Of a DNA stretch of 64,000 nucleotides, positions 60,889 through 64,000 are shown piece after piece. The stretch's first letter is position 1. Each line of letters begins with the position of its first letter. The position numbers were made by a program, and so were the translations under genes. Source of the stretch: Promicromonospora sp. AC04 (lineage in GTDB: Bacteria > Actinomycetota > Actinomycetes > Actinomycetales > Cellulomonadaceae); the NCBI RefSeq assembly GCF_003058225.1, contig NZ_QBUG01000005.1:248001-312000 (forward strand). The letters run 5' to 3'. The notes under the pieces were generated by a model. It made no database searches. It was not told the DNA's origin and saw only the letters and a program-made list of their open reading frames with translations.

Positions 60889-62067
60889 TCAGCCGAGCGG
60901 GAGCCAGGACGCGAGGTCCAACGCCGCGAAGACCTCACGCAGGGGTGCCACGAGCAGCCCCAGCACGATCGCCGCGGCGATGCTCACCGCGAGGCGCGGG
61001 GACCGTGCCCCGCGCAGGTGGGTCACGGCGATCATGGACGCCACCACGAGGCCGGGGAGCGCCCCGACGACGATCGCAGGCACGGTCCCGAGGGCCACCT
61101 CCAGCGCGGGTGAACCCGTAAGTGCGATCGCGGACGCGGACACGGCTAGGCACAGATCGATCAGGTGCCCGACGACGGGCGGCGCACCGGCCACCTCCGC
61201 GAGGTACATGCGGAACATGAAGCAGGTGATCAGGAAGACGACGCTCGCGATCGCGAGGTCGACAGCGATCAGCCCTCCGACTGACGGGTCGGGCGCGGCC
61301 TCCGCGAAGATCCAGGCCGTCGGCAGGGCGATCATCGCGGCGAGCAGCACAAGGGCTCCGATGCCGGCCGTGAGGGCCCGTGCGGCGCGCGCTCCGTCCG
61401 AACCGCTGCTTGCCGACGAGTCGGGCACGGACGCGGTCGGCGCGGCGACAGCTCGTCGACGGACGGCGCGCTGCGTGGCCCAGGCCAGGGCCGGTGCCAC
61501 GAGAATCAGCACCGAGAAGAAGACAGCAGCGGCCGTCCCGAGCGCCTCGGCATCGCCGCCGGTCACGACGAACGGCACCACCGAAAGGAGGAACAGGACT
61601 GCGAAGATCGCCGTCCCGCTGAGCGCCGACGTGAACGGCTCCGCGAGCTCGCGAGGACGAACTCCGGCGAGGCCGCCCAGCACGAGCCAGCTCACCCCGA
61701 GCACCAGGGCCTGCGTAAGGATCGCTGCGGGCGCGATGCTGCCGACGAAGTCACCTATCAGGTGCTCGGCCTGCTCCGACGGCGCAAGGGACTGACCGTC
61801 CGGGAACAGGCCGTACGCGAGGACCAGGAGCAGGAGCGACACGAATGTGCTGAGCCGCCCCGCGTCACGCCACGCACGCTCGCGGACCTGCGTGCGTACC
61901 CAGTCGACGGCGCCGTCGAGCACCCCGACGACCGACCGCACCACACGGAAGAGGACCACCACGGCGAGGACGATGAGGACGACCCAGAGGATCGACGGCG
62001 GCACGTCCAACCCGAGCCCGCTCAGCAGCGCGGAGACGTCGCTGAGGACCGCGTCCCACCAGGCCAT
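60889..62067 (-). CDS. Multi-helix membrane protein of unknown function
   Basis: 392 residues with about ten hydrophobic helices (ILWVVLIVLAVVVLFRVVRS; TFVSLLLLVLAYGLF; ILTQALVLGVSWLVLGGLAG; and others) and a Ser/Ala-rich loop near 220-230. I do not recognise a family. ATG at 62067 follows TAGCCT by 6 nt, a leaderless pattern like that of vapB. It is transcribed in the same direction as the CitE gene, but a palindromic repeat separates them. Confidence 0.75.
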   Translation of the reverse strand: MAWWDAVLSDVSALLSGLGLDVPPSILWVVLIVLAVVVLFRVVRSVVGVLDGAVDWVRTQVRERAWRDAGRLSTFVSLLLLVLAYGLFPDGQSLAPSEQAEHLIGDFVGSIAPAAILTQALVLGVSWLVLGGLAGVRPRELAEPFTSALSGTAIFAVLFLLSVVPFVVTGGDAEALGTAAAVFFSVLILVAPALAWATQRAVRRRAVAAPTASVPDSSASSGSDGARAARALTAGIGALVLLAAMIALPTAWIFAEAAPDPSVGGLIAVDLAIASVVFLITCFMFRMYLAEVAGAPPVVGHLIDLCLAVSASAIALTGSPALEVALGTVPAIVVGALPGLVVASMIAVTHLRGARSPRLAVSIAAAIVLGLLVAPLREVFAALDLASWLPLG

Positions 62068-62202
62068 CCGCCCAGGCTAGGGGCGGCCCCCGGGCCGGAA
62101 CAGAGGCTCGAGCGGTTCAGGCGGGTGAAGTCACAGCAGATCGAGGGGGATGGCCTCAACCCTTCGGCTGATGCTGCGGGCGAGGGCGGGAGAGATGCCG
62201 CC

Positions 62203-62256
62203 GGCGAGTGGTGTTGCTGTGCGTAGACGTTGTCTACGCAGAGCAACACACTCCGC
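62203..62256. repeat. GTAGAC-centred palindromic element, copy 2
   Basis: Core GTAGAC-GTT-GTCTAC (62223-62237), which is the exact reverse complement of the core at 36831-36845, with GTTGCT at 62213 and GCAACACACTCCGC at 62243-62256. It lies 49 nt past the CitE-like gene's stop, the same relation to a gene end as copy 1. Confidence 0.85.
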
Positions 62257-62304
62257 TGAGTACGTGTCTCCCCCAGGGCTCCAACAACGGTGCAGCGCCG
62301 CCCT

Positions 62305-63180
62305 TCAGCGGGCCAGCCGCAATACCCAGCGCGCCCGCTCAACCATCGCGACGTCGAGAAACGTCCCGTCCTCCAGCGCCACGGCACCGACGCCCTCGGT
62401 CGCGGCGTCGCCCACCCGCTCAAGCACCTCTCGCGCAGCCGCGAGTTCTCCGTCGCCAGGCAGGAACGCGGCCCGGATCGTGTCGAGCTGCCCCGGGTGG
62501 ATCGCCGTCCGGCCGCAGAAGCCGAGCGCGCGGCCCGTGCGGCATGACGCCGCGAGCCCGTCCAGGTCGCGCACGTTTGTGTACGCCGACATGTGCGGCG
62601 GCGGCAGTTTCGCCGCCCGGGCCGCGACGACGACGCGGCTCCTCGCCCAGGTGAGCCCGTCGTCGGCGTCGACCCGCAGGTCCGAGCGTAGGTCCGCCTC
62701 CCCCAGCCCGATGGACGCGACCTGCGGCGACGCCGTCGCCAGCTCGAAGGCACGCTCGACGCCGAGCGCCGACTCGACCAGCAGGTGCAGCGCCCGGCCG
62801 GGCAGGGCCGCTGCGAGCGCCCGGACCTCGTCGGCCGACTCGACCTTGGGAATGCGCGCGCCGACTCCGGGCGGCAGGGCCGCGACCATCGCGACGTCGT
62901 CGACGTGCCACGGCGTGCCGCGGTGGTTGATCCGCACCTGGACGGCCGTGGCGGCCCGGTCAGCAGCCGGGCCACCGGAAGACCCGGCACCCCGGCCACC
63001 GGCCGCGCCGTCGGGCAAGCCCGCGAGCAGCCGCGCCGCGCTCTCCCGCGCCTCCCCCTTGCGCGACGGCGCGACGGCGTCCTCCAGGTCGACGAGCACC
63101 GAGTCGGCCGGCGAGGCCAGCGCCTTGGTGACCCGGTCGGGGCGGTCGGCCGGGACGTACAGCAGGGTCAGCGGCGTCAT
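62305..63180 (-). CDS. HpcH/HpaI aldolase / citrate-lyase-beta-like CoA ester lyase
   Basis: 291 residues. TLLYVPADRPDRVTKALASP, then ADSVLVDLEDAVAPSRK marks the CitE-like TIM barrel; Arg in QVRINHRGTPW and Glu/Asp in VESALGVERA and GLGEADLRSDL line the Mg2+/CoA site. Such enzymes cleave or form malyl-CoA-type esters. The ATG overlaps the stop of the upstream CoA transferase gene (ATGA), so the two act in one pathway. A Gly/Ser insertion near 58-75 is unusual but in frame. Confidence 0.92.
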   Translation of the reverse strand: MTPLTLLYVPADRPDRVTKALASPADSVLVDLEDAVAPSRKGEARESAARLLAGLPDGAAGGRGAGSSGGPAADRAATAVQVRINHRGTPWHVDDVAMVAALPPGVGARIPKVESADEVRALAAALPGRALHLLVESALGVERAFELATASPQVASIGLGEADLRSDLRVDADDGLTWARSRVVVAARAAKLPPPHMSAYTNVRDLDGLAASCRTGRALGFCGRTAIHPGQLDTIRAAFLPGDGELAAAREVLERVGDAATEGVGAVALEDGTFLDVAMVERARWVLRLAR

Positions 63181-64000
63181 ACCGCCCCCTCCTCCCGCAG
63201 CTCCGCGACCCGCTCGGCACTGAACCCCAGCTCACCCAGCACGAGATCCGTGTCCGCGCCGTGCGGCCGGCCGGTGAACTGGATGACGCCGTCGTGCTCC
63301 GAGAGCCGGAACAGCGGCCCCTGCATCAGCATCGGCCCCAGCTCGGGGTCGTCGATCTCGTGGATCGTCCCGAGCGCCTGGAACTGGGGGTCCTCGACGA
63401 TGTCCCGCGCGTCGTACACGGGGGCGACGGCGGCCTGGGCCTCCTCGAACGCCGCCACCACCTCGTCGCGTGTCCGCAGCGCGATCCACCCGCCCACGGC
63501 CTCGTCCAGCTCCTCGGCGTGTCGAGCCCGGTCGACGCCGCGGGCGAACCACGGCTCGTCCACGAGCTCCGGACGCCCGACCAGCCGCACCACGCGCTCC
63601 GCGATCGACTGCGCCGACGTCGACACCGCCACCCAGTGCCCGTCGCTCGTGCGGTAGGTGTTGCGGGGCGCGTTGTTGCTGGACCGGTTACCGGTCCGAG
63701 CCTGCACGGTCCCCAGCTGGTCCCAGCGCGTGATCTGCGGCCCGAGCATCGCGAGGATCGGCTCGACGATCGCGGTGTCCACTACCTGCCCGTGGCCGGT
63801 CCGGTCGCGCACCGAGAGCGCCGTCATGATGGCGAACGCGGTGGCCAGCGACGCGACGCCGTCGGCCAGGCCGAAGGGGGGCAGGGTGGGCGGGCCGTCG
63901 GGCTCGCCGGTCATCGCCGCGAAGCCGCTCATCGCCTCGGCGAGCGTGCCGAACCCCGGGCGCGCGCGGTACGGGCCGGTCTGGCCGAACCCGGAGATCC
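63177..64000 (-). CDS. CaiB/BaiF family CoA transferase, C-terminal part (cut by window edge)
   Basis: About 274 residues are visible; the 5' end lies beyond position 64000. Type III CoA-transferase features are SGFGQTGPY at the edge, MSGFAAMTGEPDGPPTLPPF, RNTYRTSDGHWVAVS and the C-terminal APVYDARDIVEDPQ. It moves CoA between carboxylic acids. Coupled to the CitE-like gene, the pair suggests activation of a dicarboxylic acid and then cleavage of its CoA ester, for example in a mesaconate or itaconate-type route; that is inference. Confidence 0.95.
   Translation of the reverse strand, partial: ISGFGQTGPYRARPGFGTLAEAMSGFAAMTGEPDGPPTLPPFGLADGVASLATAFAIMTALSVRDRTGHGQVVDTAIVEPILAMLGPQITRWDQLGTVQARTGNRSSNNAPRNTYRTSDGHWVAVSTSAQSIAERVVRLVGRPELVDEPWFARGVDRARHAEELDEAVGGWIALRTRDEVVAAFEEAQAAVAPVYDARDIVEDPQFQALGTIHEIDDPELGPMLMQGPLFRLSEHDGVIQFTGRPHGADTDLVLGELGFSAERVAELREEGAV

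Overview
The window is a 64-kb stretch of high-GC chromosome from an actinobacterium. The evidence is strong G/C third-position bias, the aceE - fasR-like - fabD - fabH - acpP - fabF order typical of Actinobacteria, DUF3052 and DUF3145 genes, many genes that look leaderless (a TAnnnT box 6-7 nt before ATG/GTG), and no rRNA, phage or transposase genes. The plant-polysaccharide genes (a PL1-PL9 pectate lyase, GH31 and melibiase-like glycosidases, an ABC sugar importer) suggest a soil or plant-debris member of the Micrococcales, perhaps near Promicromonosporaceae or Cellulomonadaceae. That placement is inference; no marker gene for it is present.

Layout. 1-6.8 kb: a GH31 glycosidase cut by the left edge, a MarR/DUF6069 divergent pair with a dense palindromic operator, a VOC protein, ilvD, a small hydrophobic protein, tRNA-Val, an AhpE-like peroxiredoxin and DUF3052. 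7-17.6 kb: the core lipid block, with aceE (pyruvate to acetyl-CoA), a PucR/FasR-type regulator, the FAS-II genes fabD-fabH-acpP-fabF, a peptide deformylase and DUF3145. 17.6-22.4 kb: an SdpA/SdpB-like membrane pair (DUF5819 + HTTM), a potassium channel, an MFS exporter and a CAT-anticodon tRNA. 22.6-36.7 kb: accessory metabolism with the two-catalytic-domain pectate lyase, a VanY-like carboxypeptidase, a BadF-type kinase, an aldo/keto reductase, tRNA-Asn, an R2K-type ATP-grasp protein, a TetR/serine-hydrolase divergent pair and a LysR-acetyltransferase pair. 36.9-40.5 kb: an alpha/beta hydrolase, then a likely copper set (DUF6153, DUF305 lipoprotein, CopC-CopD fusion). 40.5-46.6 kb: an OPT transporter-AroM-DUF1177 operon facing an IclR regulator and peptidase E, then a VapBC module. 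46.6-51 kb: small membrane proteins and a flavin monooxygenase. 51-58.4 kb: a sugar uptake operon (glycosidase, two permeases, binding protein) facing a ROK repressor. 58.4-64 kb: a MarR-GNAT fusion, a GNAT, DUF899, a membrane protein, a CitE-like lyase and a CoA transferase cut by the right edge.

How the genes relate. aceE feeds acetyl-CoA to the FAS-II block under a co-located regulator. The ABC operon and the pectate lyase form two separate glycan-use units, each with its own palindromic control sequence. The OPT-AroM-DUF1177-IclR-PepE block looks like one unit for uptake and hydrolysis of a small peptide-like compound whose identity is unknown.

The most unusual non-coding signals are two families of repeated palindromes that sit just past gene ends. 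One is a 44-position element present at 36.8 kb and 62.2 kb with identical spacing. The other is an 87-bp element present at 30.8 kb and 33.8 kb. In addition, several very long perfect hairpins without U-tracts sit between convergent genes, the longest with 39 of 40 paired positions.
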